Source of the DNA: Flagellimonas sediminis
GTDB lineage: Bacteria; Bacteroidota; Bacteroidia; Flavobacteriales; Flavobacteriaceae
Length of the DNA stretch: 64,000 nt
Direction of reading: 5' to 3'
Assembly: GCF_010500845.1 (NCBI RefSeq)
Contig: NZ_JAAAMI010000002.1
Location: 62,001-126,000 of the forward strand
How positions within the stretch are numbered: position 1 is the stretch's first letter; every line of letters begins with the position of its first letter. The notes beneath the pieces were generated by a model. It saw only the letters and a program-made list of their open reading frames with translations, was not told the origin of the DNA and searched no databases. The translations under genes and the position numbers were made by a program. Shown here in pieces: positions 1 through 9,647 of the stretch.

Positions 1-420
1 ATCGGGGGTGATAATCCCTATGAACCAGAGTATTACCAAGAGTTTCTTCAAAAGGTGGAAGAACACGAATGGTTGCACTATAAGGGAAAGATAAAGGATA
101 CTTCAAAATTGATCGAGGAGTATAGGTCTTGCGATATTTTTACCATGCCTTCCAAGCAGGAATTGTTTGGATTGGTCTATATTGAGGCACTATCCCAAGG
201 ATTGCCCATCATTTATTCAAAAGGGGAAGGTATCGATGGATTTTTTGAAGAATTTCCTGTGGGCCTGGCCGTAGATCCCGATAACCAGGAATCCATAGCA
301 GATGGCATTGATAAAGTAGCCAACACCCAGTTTAAGAATCTGAACCAGGTCATTGATCGCTTTGACTGGAACAAAATAGTAGTGGAATATTTAAAATTAT
401 ACAACACCGACCATGAATAA
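1..420 (+). CDS. Glycosyltransferase family 4, C-terminal part (partial, start outside window)
   Basis: The reading frame is open from base 1, so the true start lies to the left; only about 139 C-terminal residues are visible. They form the second Rossmann half of a GT-B glycosyltransferase: a donor-binding segment with PSKQELFGLVYIEALSQG, the E-x7-E pattern typical of GT4 enzymes, followed by GLPIIYSKGEGIDGFF. The likely role is cytoplasmic transfer of a sugar onto a lipid-linked polysaccharide intermediate. The stop overlaps the start of the next gene by 8 bp, so the two are translationally coupled. Donor and acceptor cannot be read from the sequence. Confidence 0.85.
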   Translation: MGGDNPYEPEYYQEFLQKVEEHEWLHYKGKIKDTSKLIEEYRSCDIFTMPSKQELFGLVYIEALSQGLPIIYSKGEGIDGFFEEFPVGLAVDPDNQESIADGIDKVANTQFKNLNQVIDRFDWNKIVVEYLKLYNTDHE

Positions 421-1669
421 ACTTGAAAAGTTGGTTTACGATGCCGTAAAGCATAACCCAAAGGTAAAGATCAAGATCAGGAATATGTATCAATCCTTTT
501 ATGATGCACTTCCGAATAAAAAGGATTATTCCGTAAATCCCATTCAAGCAAAAGAGGGCCATTTTTTTGGTTTTCACGATGTTTCTCCCTTCTCCTTTGA
601 TGACACCAAGGTTTTGGCCAATAAATTGACCATTCCCCTGCGTATGCCAGAGAAAAAGGATGTATTGGAGGTAGGTTATTTCGAAATAGAAAATGGTCAA
701 GTGGGTGATTATGTCAAAGTAGGCGAGTCCAGAGCATGGAATTATCATAAAGGATGCAGGTTACAGTGGGCGGGTCCCGACCATATCATTTATAATGATG
801 CCGATGGGGAACAATTGGTTTCCAGATTGTACAACATCCATGACAAGACCACCAAGAAGATTCCTTATCCTATTGACACTGCTTCGTTATGTGGCAAATT
901 TGCCACTTCATTCAGCTATGGTAGATTGGAGATGACCATGCCGGGATATGGATATAGTTATGATGATGGGGCGTTAAAGGATGTGAAGATTCCAAAGGAA
1001 ACCGGACTTTTCATTGGTAATTTGGAAGATGGTACCAGGGAATTGGTGGCCGATTTGCAAACCTTAAATGATCAGGGTGGGTTGACCCAATATCCTATTG
1101 AAAATGCACACCAATATGTGACGCATTCCTTATTTAGTCCAGATGGCAGATATGTTTCCTTTTTGTACAGGGCTACGGTAGTAGAGGATATTTTAAAGCG
1201 ATGGACGCAAATGGGTGTTTATGACCGGGAAACCAAGCAATTGCATTTTTCCCCAACCAACGAAATGGTTTCGCACTATGTGTGGAACGATAAGAACCAA
1301 ATCATTGCATACAGTAGGGTAGAGGAACAGGATAGCCATGTGCTTTTTGAAGAACCTACCTTGCAAAAATATAAACGTGTTGCCTACCCCCAATTGAATT
1401 CGGATGGGCATCAGAGTTTTATTTCAAGCTCTTCCTTTGTTACCGATACCTATCCTGACAAGTATAGAATGGCCAAATTATACAAAGTGGATATCGAAAG
1501 TGATAAGGCTACCTTATTGGCTTCCGTAAACTCCTTGAAAAAGTTCCAATCCAAAGCATACAGACATTGGTGCTGTGATCTTCACCCTAGGATGAACAGG
1601 AAAGGAGATATGGTATGTTTTGATTCTGTACATACTGGTAAAAGGGCGTTGTGTGTGATGCCTATTTAA
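413..1669 (+). CDS. Predicted beta-propeller-like protein of the polysaccharide locus
   Basis: A 418-residue protein without a signal peptide or membrane segment. I do not recognise a characterised family. It has the feel of a beta-propeller: a motif near residues 50-60 (HFFGFHDVSPFS) resembles the 'FGY-D-SP' starts of TolB/DPP-like blades, and later segments (SLFSPDGRYVSFLYR, RMNRKGDMVCFDS) look like further PD40-type blades. It overlaps the upstream glycosyltransferase by 8 bp, so it belongs to the polysaccharide operon. It may bind or process a sugar; an enzymatic role is not evident from the sequence. Confidence 0.75.
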   Translation: MNKLEKLVYDAVKHNPKVKIKIRNMYQSFYDALPNKKDYSVNPIQAKEGHFFGFHDVSPFSFDDTKVLANKLTIPLRMPEKKDVLEVGYFEIENGQVGDYVKVGESRAWNYHKGCRLQWAGPDHIIYNDADGEQLVSRLYNIHDKTTKKIPYPIDTASLCGKFATSFSYGRLEMTMPGYGYSYDDGALKDVKIPKETGLFIGNLEDGTRELVADLQTLNDQGGLTQYPIENAHQYVTHSLFSPDGRYVSFLYRATVVEDILKRWTQMGVYDRETKQLHFSPTNEMVSHYVWNDKNQIIAYSRVEEQDSHVLFEEPTLQKYKRVAYPQLNSDGHQSFISSSSFVTDTYPDKYRMAKLYKVDIESDKATLLASVNSLKKFQSKAYRHWCCDLHPRMNRKGDMVCFDSVHTGKRALCVMPI

Positions 1670-1738
1670 ATGGGTATTACAAGTAGTAGTAGATGTAGGA
1701 ACCAGTATTTTAACTAGCAATAATTTAATGCGATAATT

Positions 1739-2773
1739 TTGAGTCAAGATAAAAGGAAATTCCTTTGGTCCTTTCATTATTTTAGGGCGTTCGCAATTCT
1801 TAATATCATATTTATCCATACGTGGAGATTATCACCGGATACCAACTACAAGTTGTCGGGTACTTTGGTAAACGCGGGGAGAGACATGCTATTTCACGGA
1901 AGTACTATATACTTCCTATTCATTTCAGGGTTTTTATTCCACTACCTTAGCCACAGGTTTGAGATCAGGAATTACTATCTATCTAAATTCAAAAATGTTG
2001 TACTACCTTATATTTTTATAAGTGTCTTTCTCATTTTTGCCGAAGATTTTACCGGTGTTCGGGCAAACATAAATCTCAAAGATTATCTTCATATTATCCC
2101 AGATAAACTGATCAGGGGAACTGCATCGTTTCAATTTTGGTATATACCATTTATTATTATAGTATTTCTCCTTAGTCCCTTATTTTTAAAAATAAGGAAG
2201 GAAAACTTTATCAAGTATGTTCCATTGTTGTTTGTACTACCTATATTGGGTACAAGGACACAGGTTTATATCACTTTTTGGCAATTTGTATATTTTTTAC
2301 CAGTATACTTGTTTGGCATGTATACTAGCATTCATTTTGATGTTGTCATGGACAGGGCCCGTAAATGGTTTTGGCCTTTGGTCTCCATTGCTGCGGTAAC
2401 TTCTGTGATACTACTTTTTGTTGACCATGAGAAGACATATTTATCCCTTTTCAACCCTAGGGAATCTTTGGTTTATATTCAGAAGATGAGTTTAACCTTT
2501 ATCATATTGCATTTGATGAGGGAAGTTAAAAGCGACAGGTGGCCAGTAATTGGAATTATTGCGGATTGCAGTTTCGCTCTATATTTTACCCATGCTATTT
2601 TTGACAGGCATTTAAAGCGATTATATTATGCAGTTGATGATTTTGTGCCTGGATTTCTTCAAATACCCGCATCGGTATTGTATGTATTCCTGTTGATAGC
2701 CGTGAATGTATTGTTTTGTTTGGCCGTTAAGAAGGTATTTGGCAGACGATCAAGATACCTGATTGGGTATTGA
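1739..2773 (+). CDS. Acyltransferase family 3 membrane protein (OafA-like O-acyltransferase)
   Basis: A 344-residue, roughly ten-helix membrane protein of the acyltransferase-3 family, which moves acetyl or other acyl groups from the cytoplasm onto surface glycans. The N-terminal segment FHYFRAFAILNIIFIHTWR carries the family's His in the first helix (H27) and a nearby Arg (R30). The start is a TTG: the ATG eleven bases upstream meets a stop after one codon, and the protein begins at the expected place for the family. It is convergent with the polymerase gene and overlaps its end by 24 bp. The likely role is O-acetylation of the polymer made by this locus. Confidence 0.85.
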   Translation: MSQDKRKFLWSFHYFRAFAILNIIFIHTWRLSPDTNYKLSGTLVNAGRDMLFHGSTIYFLFISGFLFHYLSHRFEIRNYYLSKFKNVVLPYIFISVFLIFAEDFTGVRANINLKDYLHIIPDKLIRGTASFQFWYIPFIIIVFLLSPLFLKIRKENFIKYVPLLFVLPILGTRTQVYITFWQFVYFLPVYLFGMYTSIHFDVVMDRARKWFWPLVSIAAVTSVILLFVDHEKTYLSLFNPRESLVYIQKMSLTFIILHLMREVKSDRWPVIGIIADCSFALYFTHAIFDRHLKRLYYAVDDFVPGFLQIPASVLYVFLLIAVNVLFCLAVKKVFGRRSRYLIGY

Positions 2774-3970
2774 GACCGAAACGTTGTTATTATCCATTTC
2801 CAAGATGTTTTCAGTATACTTGTTGATGAACCCTTGTATTAAACAATAAAAGGCAAAAAGGATATAAAGCGACTCCAAAGCGGGTTCCACAAAAAACTGA
2901 AGGAAGATAACAATATTGAAAATTAGAATTATAGAATTTAAAAATGTTGCCTTTTTATTCACTTTTAACGCTCTAATGATATTTTTGATGGAAACGACCG
3001 TGAAAATGGTCAATAGGACAAAGGAAATTACCGTTCCGTTTCTTGCCGCATCAAACCACATGTTGTGCGAATAACCAAATTCTTCCACCGGCCAACCGAG
3101 AGGCTTTTCAAAAAGATTGATCAAGGATTTCGACCAGCGCTCCGTTCTACCACCAGCGCTGCCTGCATTGTCGCTTTCCTGTAAACGTTGTCCAAGAGAT
3201 GAAAGATAATCGGCATCTAGGTCAATGGAGATGTAATTGATTCCCAATATGACTAGTACTACCAGAACAAGAACAAATTTAAAATTGGAAATGAGGTTTT
3301 GGCTCTTGATCCTATAGGCAATCCCAATTAAGATACCAATAAGGGCCAATGCCATTTGTGTACGGCTTCCCAATCTAAAAACACATAGTAATGAAAGAAT
3401 AAAAACACCGATTAAGGCTAACTTGGCAATTAAGGAAAGTCTTCGTTTAGCAACGATCAACAAGCCCGGAATTGACATGTTGAAAACAAAATAGGAGCCC
3501 ATTGCTGTTGCCAATCGCTCTTGGCCAGACCAGAAATCAGCTATAGATCTTCCCAATTGCACAAAACCTCCCTCCAATAAATTGGTACCTACAGATAATA
3601 TGCCCGTCAGGGAATATGCAATACCTAAAAAAATCAGCAGTTGCCCCATACTTTTGGTGTCCTCCATTTCTGGGACCATCTTTTTTCCCAGTAAATAGAA
3701 AACCGGGGGAAAGGTGGCGTAGATGATCAGCCATTGCATTCCCTGTTCTAAATTGAAATAATAAAATGCTGCGTAGACAAAGGAGAATACGACGAGGATA
3801 AAGTAAGTTTTGTCAAGATTCCCAAGCACAAATTTCCTATTGGTATATATGAGACCCAATATGAGATATCCGGCCATAAAACCTTTATTGTATGGATTGA
3901 CCAGGTAAATGACCAAGAGTATAAGATAAATAAACCCAATATGTTTAAAATAGTGGATAAGTGCTTTCAT
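2750..3970 (-). CDS. O-antigen ligase/polymerase (Wzy-like)
   Basis: A 406-residue inner-membrane protein with about ten to twelve hydrophobic segments and a large external loop. That loop holds the Wzy_C-type signature: GGRTERW followed about 30 residues later by YSHNMWFDAARNGT, i.e. the Arg and His regions expected of polymerases/ligases acting on undecaprenyl-linked sugar units at the periplasmic face. It is the probable polymerase of the locus. It lies at the downstream end of a minus-strand block (gmd to wzy), 7 bp after the acetyltransferase gene. Wzy and WaaL-type ligases cannot be separated by sequence alone; the context of flippase, Wza and Wzc favours polymerase. Confidence 0.85.
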   Translation of the reverse strand: MKALIHYFKHIGFIYLILLVIYLVNPYNKGFMAGYLILGLIYTNRKFVLGNLDKTYFILVVFSFVYAAFYYFNLEQGMQWLIIYATFPPVFYLLGKKMVPEMEDTKSMGQLLIFLGIAYSLTGILSVGTNLLEGGFVQLGRSIADFWSGQERLATAMGSYFVFNMSIPGLLIVAKRRLSLIAKLALIGVFILSLLCVFRLGSRTQMALALIGILIGIAYRIKSQNLISNFKFVLVLVVLVILGINYISIDLDADYLSSLGQRLQESDNAGSAGGRTERWSKSLINLFEKPLGWPVEEFGYSHNMWFDAARNGTVISFVLLTIFTVVSIKNIIRALKVNKKATFLNSIILIFNIVIFLQFFVEPALESLYILFAFYCLIQGFINKYTENILEMDNNNVSVSIPNQVS

Positions 3971-3977
3971 AATTTGC

Positions 3978-4571
3978 TTAAATCTCTTCTATTTTTTTGA
4001 TGAACTTTGCCGGGTTCCCCGCCCAAATCTCACCATCGGGTATGCTTTTGGTAACAACAGATCCTGCGCCAACAATGGATCTTTCACCAACGGTAACGCC
4101 TTTTAGAATAATGCTATGTGCCCCAATAAAACAGTCATCCTTCAAGACAACTGGTTTGGTTATTGGAACGTCGGTTTCCCTTGCCCTTCTATTTAGAAAG
4201 TTCAAATGATGGAAGTCCGTGTCATAAATTTTAACACTGCCACCAATCTTTACATGTTTTCCAATTGTAATGGAATCAAAACATACAATAGCGGCATTTG
4301 AAATCCCGGTAAAATCTCCAATTTCAATAGTTGAACCCGCAGTAGTTTTAAGAATCATTTGGGTATCTCCACCAATTGGATTATAAGATTTTCCCGAATT
4401 GAAACTCACATGAGATCCAAGAATGATTTTGCCATTTCCCCAAATCTTAATTTTTCCTCTTATCAATGGTTTTGTTGCATACTTTACCTTTTTCATTTTT
4501 AGCTGGATATTGTTCATCATGTTATTGAAAAATTGAATCAATATCCTGTATAGGTTAATTATGACACCCAT
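3978..4571 (-). CDS. Left-handed beta-helix (hexapeptide) O-acetyltransferase
   Basis: A 197-residue enzyme of the WbbJ/LbetaH acyltransferase group. Hexapeptide repeats fill residues about 60-180 (for example SIIVGAGSVVTK-type turns), and IYDTDFHHL carries the catalytic-type His. The C-terminal GNPAKFIKKI is the usual end of sugar O-acetyltransferases. It uses acetyl-CoA to acetylate a sugar in the cytoplasm, and is probably the second of three O-acylation activities in this locus. It is 7 bp from both neighbours, inside a minus-strand operon. The acceptor sugar is unknown. Confidence 0.9.
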   Translation of the reverse strand: MGVIINLYRILIQFFNNMMNNIQLKMKKVKYATKPLIRGKIKIWGNGKIILGSHVSFNSGKSYNPIGGDTQMILKTTAGSTIEIGDFTGISNAAIVCFDSITIGKHVKIGGSVKIYDTDFHHLNFLNRRARETDVPITKPVVLKDDCFIGAHSIILKGVTVGERSIVGAGSVVTKSIPDGEIWAGNPAKFIKKIEEI

Positions 4572-4578
4572 TGATAGA

Positions 4579-5847
4579 TTATTTTGTGGTACAATTTGAA
4601 TATATGGAAATTAACTGATTTAGATTGGTTTTTCTATCATGTCTTATCATTGCTGCTTCTTTCCCTTGCTTAGACAATCTTAAGACCAAATCAGGGTCCG
4701 TTAAAATTTGATGGATTTCCCTTGCCAACATCTCCACTTCTTCAAAACGATATAAAAGTCCAGTTTGATTGTGGGTGACCATATCGGCAACACCACCTAC
4801 AAATGAAGAAATAACAGGAACCCCCAATATTTGTGCCTCACCAAGAGAATTTGGGCTGTTCTCGATGCTTGATGGGCATATGAACATATGGCAGTTTAAA
4901 TATTCAGTCACCATTTCCTTTTCGTTCAAGGGCCCAGTAAAGGTAATCCTATTCCACAGGTCATATTTTTTCACCTTCTTCCTAATATAATTGCCATAGC
5001 TTGACATTTTTAATCGTTGCTTCAAACCTTTCGCATCAAAAATATTTCCGCCGGCAATGCGTAACTGAATATTCGGGTGTAAGTCTTTTAGTAAATGAAC
5101 GGCCTCCAATACCTTATGCAACCCTTTTAAAGGTCTTGACGCCTGGGACAGGAAAATTGTAGGTGGCTGACTTACTGGTTTAGGCTCCCAAACTTCCGAA
5201 TCATAAAAACTATCACGCAAGGATTCATTACAAAAGTGATAAGTGCAATCAGGGTTTACAATTTTTGCATGGTCATGATCCCACTGGGTTCTACCTATGA
5301 TATGATTGACCTTTTTAAGATAATTGACCTCAATCTTTTTGCCTCGTTCATAAAATTCCTTTGTTTCATGCCACAAGGTGGATCTTTTTAGAAAATCCTT
5401 TAACGTGGTGTTCCAGATAATATCCTTAACACCCAATCCGGCTAAATAATAGCGAGCACATATGCTGACCAAACCTTGGATGGATATTACATATTTTAGC
5501 GGTGGACAAGCGTTTATCAAGGAAAGCCCATGGGCATACTCGGAGCCATGAATATGTACAACATCTGGATTTACAAGGTCAATTATTTTTTTCCATTTCG
5601 GTTCAAGAGTCTTATCATATTTGTTAATGGGAGAATTTCCCTTTAACAAAAAATAAGTGATACCATTAATTTCCCTCGATTCATCTAATTTTGCATCTCT
5701 TGCAGTGGCTACATATAATTTTACTTTACCAGAATTTGCCAAATCTCGAGCAAGACCGTACATCCAGCCACCAACAACTGGTGGTTTTAAACCTAAATCT
5801 TTTGCGAGATCGGGAAACATGGTATTCGTAACCCAAAGTACTTTCAT
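4579..5847 (-). CDS. Glycosyltransferase family 4
   Basis: The start is placed at the Met of MKVLWVTNTMFPDL, one base past the upstream gene's stop. A longer reading of 23 extra residues would overlap that gene and looks non-coding. The 422-residue enzyme has a GT-B fold: an N-terminal acceptor domain with the glycine-rich loop VVGGWMYGLA, and a donor domain with FLSQASRPLKGLHKVLEA and the E-x7-E motif in SSIENSPNSLGEAQILG. It is predicted to add one sugar to the lipid-linked repeat unit. Donor specificity cannot be assigned. Confidence 0.9.
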   Translation of the reverse strand: MKVLWVTNTMFPDLAKDLGLKPPVVGGWMYGLARDLANSGKVKLYVATARDAKLDESREINGITYFLLKGNSPINKYDKTLEPKWKKIIDLVNPDVVHIHGSEYAHGLSLINACPPLKYVISIQGLVSICARYYLAGLGVKDIIWNTTLKDFLKRSTLWHETKEFYERGKKIEVNYLKKVNHIIGRTQWDHDHAKIVNPDCTYHFCNESLRDSFYDSEVWEPKPVSQPPTIFLSQASRPLKGLHKVLEAVHLLKDLHPNIQLRIAGGNIFDAKGLKQRLKMSSYGNYIRKKVKKYDLWNRITFTGPLNEKEMVTEYLNCHMFICPSSIENSPNSLGEAQILGVPVISSFVGGVADMVTHNQTGLLYRFEEVEMLAREIHQILTDPDLVLRLSKQGKEAAMIRHDRKTNLNQLISIYSNCTTK

Positions 5848-5848
5848 A

Positions 5849-7012
5849 TTATGCTGTTTTATGCCAATCTGACGGTGTGGGGATGGCCCTGCTACAAGGG
5901 CCATCTCCCATATCAACGGTAAGTTTTGAACTTAATTTTTTATGAAGCTGTAAAAAATTATGGGCCGCCTGATTGGGAGACCAAACTTCGGAAATAGTGG
6001 AGTAGGCATTTGTCGCAAGTTGTTCGCAAAAATCACGATTATCTAAGAGTTGCGACATTTTTAGGAATGCATCTTCATTATTCCCAGATTCAAAAACCAA
6101 TCCATTTATATTCGGGCGTACAAGAAATGGGACCGAACCGATCATATGGCTTGCCACCAAAGTACATCCATTGGCCATGGCCTCATTGGCAACTGCCCCC
6201 CAACCTTCATTCCTATCACTGCTAAAAAAATAAGCATGTGAGGTTTTCATGAGTTCCAATACCTCATCATTGGGGATGTTTCCTTTAAGGATTACCTCAT
6301 CGGTCAAGCCAAGTGTATTGATTTGTGTCCTTAGTTCGTCTTGCATTTCACCACTACCAACTATATTGATCATAAAATCATATCCCTTTTCCTTTAAGGT
6401 TTTGCCCAATTTGACCGCAATTTCTGGATGCTTCCAATCAATTAGCCGGGCTACATATAGAATGGTAAATTTGTTATTCCTCTTACCTTCAAGAATTTGC
6501 TCAATGGAGTGATTCTCAACCTTTGTAAAATATCCCCATTTGTACATTTTGTTAGGGTAGGCCTTAATCCATGTCAAGTCATTGGCCGTGAAGGCACTAG
6601 AGCATAACATATGGCAATTCTTATTTTTAAGGACTGTATGTTTTTTGTATTGATGCCAGATCGCCCTGGGATTAAACTTTTGCCACTTACTTTTTTTAAA
6701 CATACGCTCGGCATATCTAAAAGTAATTTTGTTTTGCTCAATCCTTTCCGCTACATAGGCACTAGGTGCCGCTCCCAAAATCACCACATCGGAATCAAGA
6801 CCTAGTTCCAGTGCCTTCTCTTTTTTTTCTGAACTCTCGTATGCACAGAGTAGGTAGGAAACTTGAAACTGGCCATATCCGGCCTTAATAAAAGTTTCGG
6901 GCATAGGAGAGGTGGCAACGAAGGTAAAATCATCCCCCAAAAGTCTATAAAATTCATCTGCCAATGGTTTTTGGTGATGATTAAAGAAATTTGAAAAAAT
7001 GGTCAACTTCAT
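5849..7012 (-). CDS. Glycosyltransferase family 4
   Basis: A 387-residue GT-B enzyme. The donor-binding half has TILYVARLIDWKHPEIAVK and the segment DRNEGWGAVANEAMANG, in which the E-x7-E pattern and the glycines of the GT4 family are visible. The start Met begins the first strand of the fold (MKLTIFSNFFNHHQKPLA). It lies between the flippase gene (48 bp away) and the next glycosyltransferase (one base between stop and start), so these are co-transcribed. It is predicted to act in the cytoplasm on the lipid-linked intermediate; the sugar is not known. Confidence 0.9.
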   Translation of the reverse strand: MKLTIFSNFFNHHQKPLADEFYRLLGDDFTFVATSPMPETFIKAGYGQFQVSYLLCAYESSEKKEKALELGLDSDVVILGAAPSAYVAERIEQNKITFRYAERMFKKSKWQKFNPRAIWHQYKKHTVLKNKNCHMLCSSAFTANDLTWIKAYPNKMYKWGYFTKVENHSIEQILEGKRNNKFTILYVARLIDWKHPEIAVKLGKTLKEKGYDFMINIVGSGEMQDELRTQINTLGLTDEVILKGNIPNDEVLELMKTSHAYFFSSDRNEGWGAVANEAMANGCTLVASHMIGSVPFLVRPNINGLVFESGNNEDAFLKMSQLLDNRDFCEQLATNAYSTISEVWSPNQAAHNFLQLHKKLSSKLTVDMGDGPCSRAIPTPSDWHKTA

Positions 7013-7059
7013 TTTAGTATGTTTTTTGGATTCGAAAATGGTTCCTCACCCAAATTTTG

Positions 7060-8508
7060 CTATATTTTTTTTCTGCTTTGTACCAATTCTTTTGCCTTGT
7101 TAAGTAGGGCCACATATTCTGGAATCTTTAAATAATGCATTGAAATCAAGTACATTATGCCGTATAAAACGGGTATTAAGATTAATTGTAAAAGATCATT
7201 CTTTAAAATGAACATCAACATATAAAGGATGATACTAATGAACATATTAATAAAAAAAACCGGTGCCAAATCCTTAAGCTGGTTTTTTGCACCATAATTC
7301 ATGATTCTTCCGGGAAAATAGGCATCAAAAAAATAATGGATACATGTTGCTATCAATTCGCCAAGTGCCACATAAACAATACCGAATTTAAGTGCTGCCA
7401 AAATAAAGACCAACCTAATAGGAATTTTATAGTATTGTTGTTTTAAGGCAATGTCCGTCCTCCCTAAAACATATAACAGATTTACATTGATACCACAAAT
7501 AATGGTTATTAGCCTTGCCAACGCAAAAAGTTGCAGAATGGGTACCGCCGGTAACCATTTTTCTGTCAATAAAACTTTAATGAAGGGTTCTGCCACCACT
7601 ATTAGAAGAAAAAACACAGGAGTGGTAAGTAATGAAGCTGTTTTGATAATATTTTTGGAGTATTTAACCAATACTTCCCGTTGATCCTGAATTTTTGATA
7701 ATGTAGGCAATAGTACCTTATTTACAATGGAGCTGATCGTCTTGAACACGATATCGGTAAATTGCGTTCCTTGGGTATAGAAACCAAGCTGTTTGGCACT
7801 GATAACCTTACCGATTAATAGAGATGATACGTTGTTGGCACCAGTATTCAGAAGTGATCCTATCAAAAGTTTAGACCCGTATGAGAAGAGTTCTTTGAAG
7901 GACTCTTTTGAAAACTTCAGACTAGGCCTCCATTTTACCCAGAACCACATCAAAATTACAGTGAAAAAAGATTTTAGAATAGTCTGGTAAACCAAGGCCC
8001 ACACACCATAATCGGTATAGGCCAAATAAACGGCTATCACCCCAGATAAGATGACGGTAATTAAATTTATTTTGGCCAAAAGCTTAAAATCCAATTCGAT
8101 GGTAACAAGCGTAACAGGTATGGTAAACAATGCATTAAGCACCAACGATAATGAAAGTACCTTTAAAAGAATATCAAGTTGAGGAATTTCATAGAATGAG
8201 GCAATAAACGGAGCTCCAATCCAAAGCAATCCATAACAAACCACACTAATTAACACGTTGAAAATGAACACGGTAGAAATATCGTTTTCATTACGGTTTT
8301 GTTTCTGGATCAAGGCTTTGGTGAATCCACTGTCAATAAATACTTGTGAAATCACAATGAATACCGTCAATAGCCCAATTAATCCATAATCTGTGGGGGA
8401 CAATAGGCGGGCCAGAATAATTCCCAAAATAGATTGAACTAACTGGGTTGATATTCTTTCAACAAGGCTCCAAAAGGCCCCTGATAAGATTTTATTTCCA
8501 AGACCCAT
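7060..8508 (-). CDS. Polysaccharide flippase (Wzx/WzxC-like, MOP superfamily)
   Basis: A 482-residue protein with 12-14 predicted membrane helices. The N-terminal segment (KILSGAFWSLVERISTQLVQ) and LGIILARLLSPTDYGLIGL are typical of the PST/WzxC branch of the MOP superfamily. It should flip undecaprenyl-diphosphate-linked repeat units across the inner membrane for the Wzy-like polymerase. It lies 50 bp after fcl in a minus-strand block, so GDP-fucose synthesis, flipping, transfer and polymerisation are co-oriented. Confidence 0.9.
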   Translation of the reverse strand: MGLGNKILSGAFWSLVERISTQLVQSILGIILARLLSPTDYGLIGLLTVFIVISQVFIDSGFTKALIQKQNRNENDISTVFIFNVLISVVCYGLLWIGAPFIASFYEIPQLDILLKVLSLSLVLNALFTIPVTLVTIELDFKLLAKINLITVILSGVIAVYLAYTDYGVWALVYQTILKSFFTVILMWFWVKWRPSLKFSKESFKELFSYGSKLLIGSLLNTGANNVSSLLIGKVISAKQLGFYTQGTQFTDIVFKTISSIVNKVLLPTLSKIQDQREVLVKYSKNIIKTASLLTTPVFFLLIVVAEPFIKVLLTEKWLPAVPILQLFALARLITIICGINVNLLYVLGRTDIALKQQYYKIPIRLVFILAALKFGIVYVALGELIATCIHYFFDAYFPGRIMNYGAKNQLKDLAPVFFINMFISIILYMLMFILKNDLLQLILIPVLYGIMYLISMHYLKIPEYVALLNKAKELVQSRKKI

Positions 8509-8558
8509 AAGTTACAACGGTCTATTTAAAGGATTGGCTATGTTAATGATTAGGTTCC

Positions 8559-9647
8559 TTATTTGTTTAAATACCACTGATACATTTTCTGAACACCTTG
8601 TTCCAGATCGATGGTGTGTTTCCAGCCCAATTGGTGCAATTTGGATACATCGGTCAGTTTTTTCATAGTGCCGTCCGGTTTATCACTATTGAAGACAAAG
8701 ATTCCTTTAAAGTCAATGGTGTTTTTGATCAAATAGGCCAAATCCTTAATACTGATATCCACACCTGTACCAATGTTTATATGGGTATTCCTAATCTCTT
8801 TGGTGTCCTTGGCATACGTATCCTTAAAGTCACGGTTTTCCATTAAGAACACGCAGGCATTTGCCATGTCTTCAGACCAAAGAAATTCGCGCATTGGTCT
8901 ACCGCTTCCCCATATTTCCACACTAACTTGATTATCAGTGCTCTTGGATACTCCATATTTCTTTAGAATCCCCAAAATTTCACTTTCTGAGGAACTACCG
9001 GTCATTCCTTCAATAGGAAGTTTGTCCAAGTCCTGTCTAATTTGGTCCCAATTATTTTCTTCTAAGGCTTTACCCAAATGTACCTTTCGAATCAATGCAG
9101 GCAATACATGGGATTTTTCCAAATCGAAATTATCATTGGGTCCATAAAGGTTTGTGGGCATCACCGAAATGAAATTGGTACCATACTGAATGTTATAACT
9201 TTCACACATTTTGATGCCCGCAATTTTGGCAATTGCATAGGGTTCATTGGTGTATTCCAAAACATCAGTAAGCAAATAATCCTCTTTCATGGGTTGAGGG
9301 CAATTTTTGGGATAAATACAGGTACTCCCCAAAAAAAGTAGCTTTTTTACCCCGTGAACATAACTTTGATGGATCACGTTGTTCTGGATCATCAGGTTTT
9401 CATGGATAAAGTCTGCCCTATACGTATTGTTTGCCACGATTCCGCCGACTTTGGCTGCGGCCAAAACCACATACGCAGGTTCTTCATTGGCAAAAAAGTT
9501 CGCCACGGCAGAGGAATCCTTAAGATCCAGTTCTTTACTGGTTCTCAGTACAAGATTGGAATATCCTTTGGCTGTCAAGCTTTTCACTATGGCACTACCC
9601 ACCAAACCTCTATGGCCGGCCACAAAAATCTTGGCGTCTTTCTCCAT
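8559..9647 (-). CDS. fcl: GDP-L-fucose synthase
   Basis: A 362-residue short-chain dehydrogenase/reductase that converts GDP-4-keto-6-deoxymannose to GDP-L-fucose with NADPH. Visible features are the nucleotide-binding loop GHRGLVG at residues 11-17, LFLGSTCIYPKNCPQPM (catalytic Ser region) and NEPYAIAKIAG with the Y-x3-K pair. A roughly 35-residue insertion after about residue 190 (NNWDQIRQDL and GMTGSSSESE) makes it longer than the 320-residue enterobacterial enzyme; such insertions are common in Bacteroidota WcaG. It is adjacent to gmd (no gap), matching the two-step pathway. Confidence 0.95.
   Translation of the reverse strand: MEKDAKIFVAGHRGLVGSAIVKSLTAKGYSNLVLRTSKELDLKDSSAVANFFANEEPAYVVLAAAKVGGIVANNTYRADFIHENLMIQNNVIHQSYVHGVKKLLFLGSTCIYPKNCPQPMKEDYLLTDVLEYTNEPYAIAKIAGIKMCESYNIQYGTNFISVMPTNLYGPNDNFDLEKSHVLPALIRKVHLGKALEENNWDQIRQDLDKLPIEGMTGSSSESEILGILKKYGVSKSTDNQVSVEIWGSGRPMREFLWSEDMANACVFLMENRDFKDTYAKDTKEIRNTHINIGTGVDISIKDLAYLIKNTIDFKGIFVFNSDKPDGTMKKLTDVSKLHQLGWKHTIDLEQGVQKMYQWYLNK

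Noticed and set aside
5848-5916. 23-residue N-terminal extension of the glycosyltransferase at 4,579
   Set aside because: It would overlap the upstream gene by 68 bp; MKVLWVTNTMF begins the first beta strand of the family.
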